Source of the DNA: Chaetomium olivaceum | Lineage: Eukaryota > Ascomycota > Sordariomycetes > Sordariales > Chaetomiaceae | Length of the DNA: 64,000 nucleotides | Direction of reading: 5' to 3' | Assembly: GCA_039881045.1 (NCBI GenBank) | Contig: JAYWVB010000006.1 | Location: forward strand, 1,054,001 to 1,118,000 | In this document: piece by piece, positions 32,313 to 44,512 of the stretch | How the letters are laid out: each line of letters opens with the position of its first letter | Numbering within the stretch: the first letter of the stretch is position 1 | Notes under the pieces: generated by a model | Database searches by the model: none | What the model saw: the letters and a program-made list of their open reading frames with translations, nothing else | Told to the model about the DNA's origin: nothing | Translations under genes and position numbers: made by a program

Positions 32313-35300
32313 TCACCACCCCTTCCTCTGAATACCCCTCGGCGGGTCATACTTCCCACCTCCACCACCGCTGGCACCACTAGCACTCCCTTGCCCCGGT
32401 CCGCCATCATCCAAACTCCTCCTCGAATCCCGCTCCAACTCGCTCATAGCAAACAAGAGCGGCTCCTCATCCGCGCCCTCCACACTGCCCGCATACCTCT
32501 GGCCACCGCCGCCGCCAGCCGCCGACGTCCCCGACGAGAACGACCCCAGCCTCCCGCCGCCCCTTCCACTGCCAATCCCCGCCCCAAGCCCCGCCCCAAT
32601 CCCAGGACCGATCCCGATCCCGATTCCGATGCCACTCCCCGACCCCGACGGCGAAGGCGACGCGGCCGATGCCGAGGCAGGCCGGTACCGCGCCCGGCTC
32701 CCAATTCCCGCCCCACCACTCCCGCCGCCGCCGCCCAGCGATCCCGCAGCGCGACCAAGCCCCAGCCCTAATCCCATACCCAAACCAGAGGTGATACCGC
32801 CCCCGCCACCACCACCACCACCGCGCTCGCCACGCTCACCGCCAGCATTCAGCGGGGCGCCGCCACCACTGATGCCGTCGGCGTCGACAGACGACGGGGC
32901 AGCGGGGATGGACGACTCGGACCCCGAGGCGACGTCATGCTGTTGGTAGGCGAGCAGGGTGCTGAGGGTGGGCACGTCGGCCGAGCCGCCCTCGACGCTG
33001 GCGCTGCGTTGCTGCTGGTGCTGGTGCTGGTAAGCGTCGACCTCGCCGGCGATGGAGCGGTGGCCTTGCTGTTGTTGGTGTTGTTGTTGGTGCTGGCTCT
33101 GGTGCTGGTGTTGTTGTTGCTGCTGGTGGGCGAGAGAGCTGGGGCGACGGATGGCGGCGCTGCTGAGGCCGCCGTGGTGGAGTAGGCGCGGGGAGAGGGG
33201 GATGTCGATGGCGGTTGTGCCGGTGCTGGTCGTGGTGGTTGTGGACGAGCGGTTCGTTCGGTTATTGCTGCTGTCTTGTTGCGTAACCATGGGTGTCTCG
33301 TCGTCATCTTCTTCAACGGGCTCGCTCTCCTCGCCGGGAGTGCTGCTGTCCATGTTCCTCCCCTGGCGCGCTTGGTTTTGGGGTTGGTAATCGATGATCG
33401 AGTTCTCGCTAAGCCGGGAGGGAATGGCCGGTGTGTGCGGGGTGTGAGGGGAGAGGGGTTTGCCCGGCGAGGATGAGATGGACATGGACGCGGGGTTGAC
33501 CATGCTCGGGACGTTGGTAAGTTGTCGGCTCGAGGAGCTTGATGAGCGCTGTAGATGGATCGAAGATGTCATGGACTCGGTGAGGACGTTGTTGGCCTCG
33601 CGCATCTGCTGGAACTTGGAAAGCTGGGCGGCCGTGCGCTTGGAGGCGACAGACTCGCCCTTCTTGTTCGGCTCAAAGCTCTTTAGCGTCTTCCGGCTGT
33701 CGAGGGCTTTCAGAAAGTCCGAGATGTTGTCATCATCGCCCGCGAAGGATCCCGAACTCGTAACTGCGCCAGCCTCAGTGAGAAGACCCGAACCCGGCTG
33801 GACGGAGGAAGAAAGGCTCTGTTTCCCGCTGCTAGCTTGGTCATCGTCGGCCTTGCTCTGCCCGCCAAAAGACGGCCTGTTCCGGCGATGCGTAAAGCTG
33901 CTGCAGCGGCCGCTCGGCCTCGGCGATCCCGAGGTTGACGGCACCTCTTGGGGTGCGGGAGGGGCCCCTCGTAATGAAGCCGCCGAACCCATGGTGAGTG
34001 AGGAGCGGTTTCCGGTACGCGACGGACCGGCAAGACCTGGTCGATTAAGCGACTGCGGCGACGACGGAGCCTCTAAATCCGGGATCCTTGGGGAACCGGA
34101 CAGCGAGCCGGCCTTGAACGGCTGGAAAGACACTGACGGCCGACGGCCGCTCCCATCGTAGGGTCTCGACATGGGACGGGCTGCGGTGCCGCGAATGGGT
34201 AATGAATGTGGCGGATCCGGCTGTTCGACACTCCCCGATATCGAACCAGAGGGAGAACTGGTGTCGGAACCGATAGGGCGGACGGACCTAAGTGCGGTAA
34301 TCGGGCTGGTCCCCAAAGCCCCTGCGCCGTGGAAGGTTGACAAACTGCCGTATGTTTGCTGTGGGCCTTGTGGTCCGCGGTCCTGGCGGTGCGATGGCAA
34401 CGAGCCTGGCTCCGCGTATGAGTCAGATCTGCCATGCGCTTTTCTTTGCGGTAAAGACGGCCGGAAGTAGTTCTCGTCGACTCCCATAAACTGGGAGCTG
34501 AGCAGCGACTCGGCGTCGTCAACCCGGAAGTTGAAGTCGTTTCGGTAGGTCACGGACGCATAGAAACGGCCTACGGGGACCTCCAAGTCTGAAAAAACGT
34601 ATTCTGTAACGGGGTCTTTCCCATCGTGAAGCGGCTGTCGCAAGGGGTCGTAGGTGGTATATTCGGTCTCGGCGCTTAGGATTCTGCACTTGACTTCAAG
34701 CGCTGGGTGGATGCCTTTTGCGACTGCCGATGGGAAATTCTTCCAGCCGGGCATGAGGCGCGACATGATGAATAGCGACCTGAAGAAGACGATGCTCCTC
34801 TTGTAAACGGTCGGCAAAGTGGGACCGAACTCGTCAGTCACGACCTCCGAAGGGCACTTGAGCTCAAGTCTCCACCGCTCCAGGATAACCTCAGTATTGC
34901 GCTTCCGGGCATGGCGATGTCGAGGGCTGTCGTCGGATGTCTCTGACAAGTTCAAGGCCTCCAACACATCCCACCTCTTGCCATGCTCGTCAATAACAAC
35001 CAGGCTCTGGTTGCTTGATAGTCGGGAGGCGTCAATGTACGTCTCGATGATCATGGGCGGGGGGCGGTTCTCGAAGCTGCCGGACTGCTTGTACACACGT
35101 AGTTCGTCTCGGAAGTCTTCGATCTCGTCGGTTTCGAGAGAGAACTGGTCTACTGTCAGAACCCCCTGCTCCGCTACCCTCCAACCCGGTTTCCTGCTTA
35201 CCCAAAGGTTTGGCTTCACCTCGGCTGCCCTTCTCCCACCGACGGGAGTTGTGTTGATTCGCGACTGTACAATAACCACGGCCGCTTTGGCATAGAAGTT

Positions 35301-35567
35301 CTGGCAACGGTCAGCCCAACGTCGTCAAACCGACCCCCATTCCAAAACCTGGTTCGTGCGCACCTGGATTATCTGGTCCAGCTTCTTGATCGAGTCCCTG
35401 CTCGGTATCGAGCCATAACTCTCGGTGCTCTCCGACTTATCATCCGTTCCCGCTGTGTCCGACTCGGCGCGAACTCGATCCCTCGGGTTGTTCGTCCGTG
35501 TGGGGTTTGTCTGGGTGAGGATGCGGGGGACGAGACCTCTCGGGGGGTGGCGAGATTGCTGATGCAT
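32313..35567 (-). CDS. ATG13: Autophagy-related protein 13
   Basis: Regulatory subunit of the Atg1 kinase complex, dephosphorylated on starvation to start autophagosome formation. Exon 1 is 35567-35364, exon 2 35300-35202 and exon 3 35144-32313. The first 63-nt intron joins KKLDQIIQ to NFYAKAAVVIVQSR. The second (35201-35145, 57 nt, GTAAGC...CAG) joins KPNLW to FSLETDEIEDFRDEL. The N-terminal HORMA domain covers about residues 60-300, with IETYIDASRL, NGKRWDV-like DEHGKRWDVLEALN, ERWRLELK, FGPTLPTVYKRSIVFFRSLF and HPALEVKCRI. The rest is a long disordered Ser/Pro/Gln/Gly-rich tail as in other ATG13 proteins, ending with the conserved EPLLFAMSELE. The product is about 1044 aa, or 1063 if the second intron is retained, since it is 3n long with no stop. 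The glycine- and glutamine-rich blocks expand this tail relative to yeast. Confidence 0.93.
35145..35201 (-). other. Stop-free 57-nt intron in ATG13
   Basis: Canonical GTAAGC donor and ACCAG acceptor. It is read through as 19 codons in the unspliced frame, inserting VSRKPGWRV... into the conserved KPNLW/FSLETDE junction of the HORMA domain. Confidence 0.8.
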
Positions 35568-36075
35568 TATTCCTGCGGCTAAGAATGCGGATAGAGGGTG
35601 GTTGGGTGAGGCTTCACATCGGTACCCAGATGGCGAAACGAGTCTCCGACTGCCGTGTCGAAATGATGGTGTGGAGAGTTCGTATGACGCACACCCGCAA
35701 GCTCAGACTTGAGGCTCGAAAGTTCAATTCCAAGGTAGGTATTGGTACGTACGAAGTCGACCCAGGATGTAGGGGGTCGATTCAACGTAGGTTGTTCAGG
35801 TGTGTCACTTAGGCGGAGGGTTCGGTCGAGATAAGCGGACCTTCGCATCCATCGTTCAAAGTGGCGATGCTTCCGAGAATAGGAGGTATCAAAAATGAGG
35901 GGAAAGAGAAAGAATGCGTGTGGACCAGCACCTCAAGGCAGACTTCCTATGCGGGCCTCGAATCAACAATAGGTACAGAAGAATAGAAAAGGTAAAGAGG
36001 TTCGACAGCTGGTTGGCGGTGACGGGGTTGGATGGGGCTCGACGGGAAGGCAGACAAGCCGACGACAAGCACACA

Positions 36076-36116
36076 CAGTGCAGCAGCGCAACAGTGCAGC
36101 AGTGCAGCAGTGCAGC
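36076..36116. repeat. GCAGCAGTG short tandem repeat
   Basis: About four copies of a CAGTGCAGC-type unit, visible directly. A related array is near 37.2 kb. Confidence 0.75.
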
Positions 36117-37194
36117 GATTCCCGGGGATCCTAGCTCATTGCCGGAATGCTAGGGTGACGGCGGCTCAGGGGGGGCTCCAATGGGTGTGCAGGGGTTCAG
36201 TGGCTTGTGTCCAGGCTCGGTGCGAGGTGCGAGGATGTCTTGGCTTGTGAATGGTCGAGTGATGCCTTGAGCCTCGAGGTCCAGGCAACGCATCAAGCCA
36301 TCAAGCCATCAACACATCGATGTCCTCAAGTACAACAAGAATGTGTAATCGGAACAAGTCTGTGACGCAAAAAGTGGGATTTGCGGCGACACAATACAGC
36401 TGTACAATACACTCAACCTCGGATGGCCCGTTATCTAGGGAGCGATGTCGGAACACGGACAATGCGGCAGTGCAATGTGCAGTGTTGATGTTGGCTGTTG
36501 GATGCCCTGGTGATGGGGAAGGTGATAGAGATAAGACCGGAGCAGGAGGCCAAGACAGTGAACCGTAAGAGTCACGCCCCGAAACTGTACGTAAGCGAAC
36601 CCCGTGGACAAGGGCACGACGAAGTGGTACGGTCCGCTGCCCCTGTCTTGTGTCCACTTTCGCCCTCTAAATCTGGGGGCCTCAACCGCCGGCCAGGTGT
36701 CGGGCAGTCGCTCTTCACAGCGAGACGGCCCGTGACAGCCAAAGTCGGAAACAGATTCCCCACTCTCTGTTCCTGCTCTGTTCCTGCTCTTGCTCTGCTC
36801 TGTGCACGTCAATCGCCGAGACAAACACCTCGTGCTCTTTGGCTCATCTTCCGTCATCAACACTGACTCTGTGTGTTGACCAGGGTCACTACAAAGGTAT
36901 TTTTGATGATGCAATGATTCACCAAAGCAACGCGAGACAGAACCAAGAGCAGATTTTTTTTTTCTTGATGCAGGGTGAAAGCTGGTTTGATTTGAGAGAT
37001 CTGTCGTCACTGTTAGCTACATAGACATCGAACCAGGAGCCTGGCACCTTCAAAGCTTGCAACTGGTACCTAACCATGGAAATGCAGCGCAGATCCGCTG
37101 TCATCCTGAAAGCGACCAAGAGACCAAGTCACCAAGGTGTCGCTTCCGTGGAAAAACACCGTCTGGGAGCCTGGATGCAGGATGTGCAGAAAGC

Positions 37195-37240
37195 CGCAAT
37201 GCGACAATGCAGCAATGCAGCGATGCAACGCGATGCAGCC
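37195..37240. repeat. GCAATGCAGC-type short repeat
   Basis: Degenerate copies of AATGCAGC/GATGCAGC that resemble the array near 36.1 kb. Confidence 0.55.
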
Positions 37241-38296
37241 TGGCTTATATGGAATGGCTGGTACAACAAGGCAGCCGACCGTACTTTGTACACCTCTGTT
37301 TGTTGTCCTTTTGGTGTTGTGAATTGACCATCACATCCAATCAATGGGCCTTCAGGGAGGGAAAAGGGAAAAATATAAGAATTCGGGGCGATGGTAGGGA
37401 ATATGTATGACAAGTCGACCCGGGTTGTTGTTCCGTCCGTTGGATGCAAGTCTCACTGATGACTGCAGGGGCGACTTATGATGCAGCCAGTGCATTGCAG
37501 CGCGTTGACCTCGTTTGCCCTCTCGGATCTGATAAACCGCCGCCCACCACGCAAGGCATCCACGATGTGTGGTTGGTCAAGATGATCGGCCCATGGACAA
37601 ACAGGGCAAGCCGCAGCCAATCCAGGAGTGTGTGTGTGCTTGCCATGCGAGAGAAAGAAAGGGAATGGTCCGATCGAATCAGAAGAAGGGGGAGGAGGAA
37701 ACCGGAGAGAGTTGACGAACCAAAAAAAAGAATTGCACTTGTATGTATGTACATACATACAACATACATACTGTGTTAATAAAGCAACGAACAGGCAACC
37801 TAGGTGAGAGTCCGCCTGATCGGCTGCAGATAGCCGTCCGAGTCCGATATATGAGGCTGTCTGCATCTCATTCCCGCCTCTGTTCTTCCACTCGACGCCA
37901 ACACGTGGACCCATGGAGTCTGCAGATTACGAACCCCCACCGCATCCCAAGATAGAGTTACCTAGTGAAGTCGTGGCATACAAGGAGCAAATGTCCACAC
38001 GAAGCCACCATGTGGCCGTTTCTCAGCGGGCCACATCAAACCCACTTGGGAGGTATCCACGATTTTGAAGTGCCGATGTTCCGTTGCCTTTGTTGGCGGT
38101 GATGTGCGGCTGGACTTGGTCCTATGCAGGCAGATAGCTATCTTGCTGAAATATACAGACAAAAAGCAGATGAGCCTCCAACTCCAATCCCTAGCAGATA
38201 CCAGAGTGCCGTGTCCTGCCCTGATTTATCTTATCCCCATGGTTACCTGCTATCAGACATACACAATAACAACACAACATGTCACTCACTTCGTGA

Positions 38297-41200
38297 TTAC
38301 TTACCCCCACCGGAAACAGCCTCCGGTCTCCCTCCCGCTTTAGCCCTGCCTCCTCTCTCTCCACCACCTCGCCCCTTGCCATTGCCTCTCCCCTTGCTGC
38401 CGCCTCTCGAGCCGCTCCCGCCCCCGCCACCATTCCCACTATCAGCCCCATTATTACCCCTACCGCCGCCATCACCATTCCCACCCTCCCGCCCGCCTTT
38501 CCCATTTCCACCCTCTCGTCCACCTCTCCCATTACCACTACCACTCCCGCTCCCACTACCACCCCTACCCCCCCTCCTCCCTTTCTTCCCCCAACTTCCA
38601 CTTCCACCCCCACCCCCACCCCGCCACCAGCACCAACAGTAGTAGTAGTAGCACCAGAACCCCCCTCAACCCTCGCCACCCGCCTTTTCCTCTCCTCCTC
38701 CTCCATCTGCATCCGCCGGCTCTCCGCATCCCACCACTCCTGGAACGCCTGCTCCTGCTGGATCTCCTGCAGCGAGCGCTTGGCCGCCGCCTCGCGCACC
38801 TGCTCCTTGTCGCGCGTCTGCTGCGTGATGATGTCGCGCAGCCCGTAGCCGACGAGCTGGTCCGGTTTTGGCTGCGGGGGGATGTACACTTTGGAGTGCG
38901 GGGTTAGGATGTGGTTTTCGGGTTTGGGTGTTATTGCAGGGTGTGGTATTGTTGTTGGTGTTGTTGTTGGTGTCGGTGTGGGGATGGGGGTGCGAGAGAT
39001 GCGAGGGGTGGTGGTGGTGGAGAGAGGTGTGGGAGGAGGTGGGTTTAGTTTGAAGGATGAGCTCGGGGTGCGTTGGCCTGAGAAACGCGTGTCCGGGGAG
39101 GCTGTGCGACGGTGGATAGGGATGGCGACGGGGGCGTCCGGCGAGAGTAGCCCCTTGGACGGGATCTTGTCCTTGCCGACCGCTTGCCATGGCGAAGCTT
39201 GGGGTTCATCGGAGGACCGCTCCCACGCGTTCTTAGCCCCGTCCGTTTTGGCCGCGAGCAGTGCCGCTTGGGCTGCCTGCGCGCGCCTGCTGTTGCCGCT
39301 TCTTTTCCTTTTGGGATACTTTCTGCTGCGCTAATTTCGGCGCTGATTCCTTACCCCTCTGTGCTGCCAGACCCTCTGAAAGGATGGACTGGGTTGCTGT
39401 CTCCGACTGGATGATGTCACGGAGATCCAACTTCGAAGTTGGCGTTGTAGCCAACCTCCAGGGTTGCCCGGCTTGAAGGGGCGTTGAGGTGACCATGTCC
39501 GGACTAAACACATTCGCCGACTTGACTGGCGTGCCTAGCACCCCAAATGGGCTGCCTGGTGATGCGGATCCAAGATCGAGCCGTACCTTCTTCCCCTTGC
39601 CTTTCCAGGAGCTGCCCAGCGGTGGAATCTGGTCCAGATCCGGCCCCCCGTCATCGGTCTTTCGAGGCCCGGTCGAAGGACTAGTGACTGGCGAGAACTC
39701 GTCGTCCATATCAAAGATCATATCTCCGTGTGACGCCTTTGGCCGAAGGCTAGGACTAGGGGCCTCACTGCGCTCCGCCCTCGACACGTTTCTTGTCCTG
39801 TCAGCGGTGGGCGTGAGAGGACTAGTGTCATCCAAACTGCCATATCTGGTCTTGGCCGCAGACAAGAGCCTCTTCTCTTCCTCCCTCTGCGCCTTGTATG
39901 CCATTTCCTTGACCCGTAGCTGCCGTTCCTCGTCGATCAATTCGGCCAACCAAGGGTTCCGTTCATGGAGCAGCAGCTCGGCGTGGCCGCTCCGCACTAA
40001 CGGTGACTGGGCGGCTTGATTGTCTCGGACCACCTCGTCCAGCTCAAGAAGCAAATCCTGATCCAGTTCATCTAGGAGATGATTCTCGAGCATTGTCTCT
40101 AGCTGCAGACAGATGTACTCCAACCCCCCATCCTTGAATTCAGTGACTGAGCAGGGGCTTATGGCGTTCAAGAGGTCAGCAATGTTGCGAACGTTGGCGA
40201 ACCGACCCATAATCTGCTGGCATATTTGTGAAAGCCGGTCCAACATCAAATAGTTGGCAATCGACATGACTTCCATAACGAGGTCCAGAAAGTCTTCAAA
40301 GGAGTCGCACACAGCCGGGTCGAATAGCTCAGCCCCACAATCTCCATAGAGATATTGCAAAACATATTTGAATGCCTTGGGGGGTACATGGGCCAAATCG
40401 ATCTTGATCCGACCACCCGAGATCGCCCGGCGGCCCTCAAGCCACATGCCTTGGGAACGCCCAAAGAAGAGCGTTTGAAACCAAGGGCATCTCTGGCAGA
40501 CAAACGCACTGTGGACCAGAACCTCGGCTCCGTCAAGTTCTAGCAAGGCATCGCCATCCGCGAAGAAACGCGGGTCCTTGATAGCAAGCTGGAAATCTTG
40601 ATCCATGCATTTCTTGGGTTCCACCTGCAGCCTTGCTGCCGCCTCGAGGCTGTTCATGTCGAGACGAGTGGCAAGCTTCATGACCTCTTGGCGGATCTGA
40701 CGATAACGGTGTGCTAGCGGGCGTACGTGGCCAGTGAAGTTCCATACCGGGACCACCTTATCCTCGTACGAGAACAGTACGAGGTTCAGCAGCGAAACCA
40801 GGTCCAAGCCCTGGAAGAGAACTACCGTCTTGCCGTCGACATCGCTGATGCTGAATAGTTCGTGAGTAAAAGATCCCGCCTTGCGGAACTGTGCAAGTGC
40901 ACTTCGGAGAACGGGGCTGCGAGCGGCAAGCAGCCAACCATGAATAGGCACCTGGATATCAGGCGAAGAAGACGTGCAGACAGCTGCATCCGGCCGACCA
41001 CTCTGGTATGACAGCGATGCAAGGTGCTGTGACAGGTCGAGCTCAATATCGGAGGATTTCAGCACTTCGTAGGCCACTGGACCCAAACGTTCCCCCAGAT
41101 CATTCTTCCAAAACGCCCAAACTTCGTCCTTCTTGTCCGTCGGTTCCGACGCCCGGAAACCGCCGAGATTGTTTAATGGTGCCACGTCCTGCCAGATAGA

Positions 41201-43287
41201 TTGCTCGTTGATAGCCAGTTGCTCCCTCATCACTTCCGAGTCCTTTCGGATAGCGGCAAACGCACCGAATGCCGAAGCCCGGACGGTGGCAACATTGGTG
41301 ATGCAGGGTACGCGTTGGAACTTGTAGTCTTTCCGCTTGGACTCTGACAGCAAAGGCGACGCATCCTTTGCCTTGGTTCGTTTTATCCTTCGCCACACGG
41401 CTCCAGACTGGGTACTGATGATGACGGAGCCGTGCTCACCCACGCCAACAGAGCGGACGCCGTCCCGCCTGGCCGACCAAATGCACTGTGCCGGCGTAAC
41501 CGCACCCTTGATTTTGGAAGGGTTTGTGGTGGACGTGTTTGAAGGATTTGTTTCAATCTTGTGGTCCAGATTCATTGTGAACAGGTCGCCACGTCTCGTG
41601 ACGGCGGCAATTGTCTCTCCTCCCGATGTGATAGAGCTGATTTGGTTCCAAGCCGGGTCCTGGCGACTTGACAGTTGAATGTTGCCAACCAGGTCAAGCG
41701 TTGCAAAGGGGAACTTGACGATATGATAACCGTATGCGGTGAAGACACAAACGGTGTGATTCTGCAGCAATATCGTTGTAGCCTTGTCGATTGCAGTCAC
41801 CATAACGATTGGCGACGAGAATAGAGATGCTGCGACCTTCCTGGGCGTTTGCTGGAATTCAAGTGACCTGGAATCGGCGTCCATCAGCGCCAGTTGGCCG
41901 ATGTTCTTACCCCAGCAAAATAGGGAGGTGCCGGTGTGCGCAACCGAGTGTATCGATGAGGCCGCAATGCCAACAATGACCTCTTTCTTGAGGGGGCCAA
42001 ACACCTGACGTGGGACGGTGCTGAGAGGGTCTTCGTCCTTCTTTGCCGGCTCGGGGAGGGCGTATCCCAGCTGGTACTGGGCGTTGTTGCCCCACGTCCA
42101 GAGCGCGCCGGTGTCATCGACAGCCATGGAGTGGTTTTGCCCGAGGGCAATTTGGATGATTTTTTTGTCAACAAACGGTCCCTGAATGGGCGTGTACGTG
42201 AATCGCGTGTTCTCATCCCCAAGGCCGAGCCGCCCTCCGCGGCCGATACCGCAGACATAGAGGTTCGACACAGGGTCTGTTGTTAAAACCGCGCTGTGCA
42301 GCTTGGAGAGGACCACGTCCTGTATCATCAATGGCCGGTTTAGAACCAGGGTAGGGGTCTTGGTCAAATCTTGGGACGCCGGCCGCCCTTCTCCAATAGC
42401 TTGGAGGTACTCCCTATGAAACCTCCGTAGTAAATCATCTGGGCGCTTGAGGTACACGCGCTCCGGAAACTGACGATCGTCCTCGTCGCCAAACCCTAAG
42501 GAAAGGTTCCGATTGCTCCCGAAGGCAAATAGATCCTCGCCGGCAGTGGTTACGCCGTTCGTGCCCCTGCTTAGGGTCAGAATAAAAACCGCAGAAGCAC
42601 GCCCCCGGAACAGAGACCAAAAACAAGCGAGACTCACAGGGTCTGGTCCAAATGATTCTCGGCCTCATCGCTGTCAGATCCATCTTCGGGTCTTTCCTGC
42701 TTAGCTAACTCCTTCAGGTTGCGCTCCCCGATGATGGAGTTATATAAGTCAAACGGACTATGACCCTCATGATCCTTCGTCTTGATGAGCTGCCCCACTC
42801 TATGCAGTGAAGCTGTGTGTCCTGTCAAGTCCTTGCACTCCTTCTCCAACACGAGTCTAGCGATGGATACGTTTCCCGCATATAGTGCCCGATGGAGCGC
42901 ATTCCAGCCACTCTCAGGGTCCTGGACATATATGTCGATGGCAGGGTGCTCAAGCAGTGCCTCCACGAAGGATATGGCATTATCGGCGGTCGAAGATGCT
43001 GCGCGCAGCAAAACGGTGAGCCCCGCCTGGTCGCGGCTGTTGATTTCGTTCCGTCCGAGGCCACCATAACCGTGACGCGCATTTCCGGGGCCTGTTCCAA
43101 AGCCTGGAAGCTTGCGTGATCTAGTCGCGGCGCGCGGCGAGGTGCTGTAGCCTGGGCTTCCCGCTATCCCCGGACTCAAACCAGAGCTCCGAGGCCCGTT
43201 CTGGGCACCATGGCCGGCGGGGGCGAGAAGGCGTCGAAATCGGTCGACATCGTCTTCCCAATAGTGTTTCCAAAGCAGATGAGTCAT
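38297..43287 (-). CDS. IBTK-like ankyrin / RCC1 / BTB protein with RGG-rich tail; frame breaks
   Basis: Large adaptor homologous to inhibitor of Bruton tyrosine kinase (CUL3 ubiquitin-ligase adaptor in animals). Exon 1 (43287-42638) encodes ankyrin repeats, with GLTVLLRAASS and GWNALHRALYAGNVSIARLVLE. A 71-nt intron joins DQTL to GTNGVTTAGEDLFAFGSN. Then come RCC1 repeats (VCGIGRGGRLGLGDE, LWTWGNNAQYQLG, LFCWGKNIGQLALMD) and two BTB domains: VPIHGWLLAARSPVLRSAL and VLVHSAFVCQRCPWFQTLFF. The conserved C-terminal helix AKRSLQEIQQEQAFQEWW is followed by a Gly/Arg-rich tail. The first frame stops at 39233, but QAAQAALLAAKTDGAKNAWE resumes in another frame, so a break lies in the GCGCGCGC run at 39279-39286. 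A second break at the C7 run 38568-38574 restores an RGG-type tail ending at 38297. The two corrections cancel, giving about 1639 aa. Confidence 0.87.
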
Positions 43288-44512
43288 GTGCCGGGTGTTA
43301 ATCGTGGGTTGTCTTTCGGAAACTTCGAATGCACCTCGCTGTGGTCTCGCTGGATCACGGCCTGTTTAAAGGTGCGATAGGAAGCCCGTGAAAAGATTTC
43401 CCACGTCGAGGGGGCGCCGGGCTTGAACTCCGAGGTTTGTGCGTCAGGTGAGAGACCAATGGGTGCAATTCTTCTTGTGTGCGTGGCGATTTCGTGCAGG
43501 ACACGGGTTCCTCGGAAGTAGCTCGACGGCGTGGTTGTGGTCGATAAGTTTCGATGCCCGTTTCCGTTCGGTTTGCTTTCTCGGTATGGTGTCGTTTTCA
43601 GAAGCTAGAACCCTGAGCACTGTGTCGGAGTGTGCAACTGCCTGGTAACGAAGCGGGACGCAATCGAGGTTGTTGGGGAGCGACTTGGTCATATCTCCGG
43701 AACGTGTGCGCAACCGTCGCGATAGCCCCGCGTCCCACAGTCACACTGTCGGTCTTGGCCTGGACATCTTCGGGTGGCCAATCGGATCGCAAGTTTACTG
43801 CTCATGCCCCAAACGCTTGGAGACAACGCCTCAGCCCTGTCTGAGAACCATCGAACTGCAAGGTCGGACCAAAGAAGCCCTGCATGAGAAAACGTGCAGG
43901 TGCCCCAGGCGTGCCTTGTGACGATGAAACGTGCATGTGGGATTCTCGAAGGAAACACACACAAAAAAGGAAGCATTTGACCATTACGACCTACCTGGGT
44001 ACCTCGGAATTCGGGGTCGAACGGCCATGATTCGACCGAGGCTTTATTGTCTAGCCTACTTTATTCAGTCCGTCCAACATATCTTGCCCCTGAATTATCT
44101 ATGTACCAGGCACTAGTTTGAAGTTGTTTTCTTTTCCCCTCCATCGCAATGTCAGTCCACTTACAAATGTGGCGTTTAGCCCGCGGCGCGTTGGCTCGCG
44201 TCTACGATACGGGTTAGGGTTAATTATACGGAGCTGTCTGATTTTAGCCGGTTCCCGGAACGGTGGATCAGAGCCAGGATGGTTTGGGCCCTCCGATGTC
44301 GTTCCCCACGGAAATCTGCGCTTAGTTAATGTGGGGGTGGGCAGCTTGCATCCCGGCTACCAAAACTCCCACTCTCGGCTTGTTAATTCAAGCGACGACA
44401 CACTTACCTTTCGCAGTTTTTATTGATACCCTATTTTTTTCGTCCAACTTCTCTTTGTTTATTTTCCATTCGTCGCATATTTTTGCAGTAAACCCCCCCA
44501 AAACGCGAGAAA
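43288..44512. promoter_or_regulatory. Divergent intergenic region, IBTK-like / carrier gene
   Basis: 1.2 kb between two outward-facing starts. It contains a GGGTTAGGGTTA motif about 300 bp upstream of the carrier start. No coding ORF recognised. Confidence 0.5.
44211..44222 (+). repeat. Short interstitial telomere-like motif
   Basis: Two head-to-tail GGGTTA units, identical to the fungal telomere repeat, in the carrier gene promoter region. At only 12 bp it may be coincidence. Confidence 0.4.

Larger units (their letters stand above)
35568..38296. other. Intergenic region, 2.7 kb
   Basis: Between the ATG13 5' end and the IBTK-like gene 3' end. It contains two clusters of CAGCAGTG/CAGCAATG-type short repeats. 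No ORF with coding character, tRNA or transposon was seen. Confidence 0.55.

Noticed and set aside
33460..34161. 233-codon plus-strand ORF
   Set aside because: Antisense to the disordered tail of ATG13; composition mirrors that strand.
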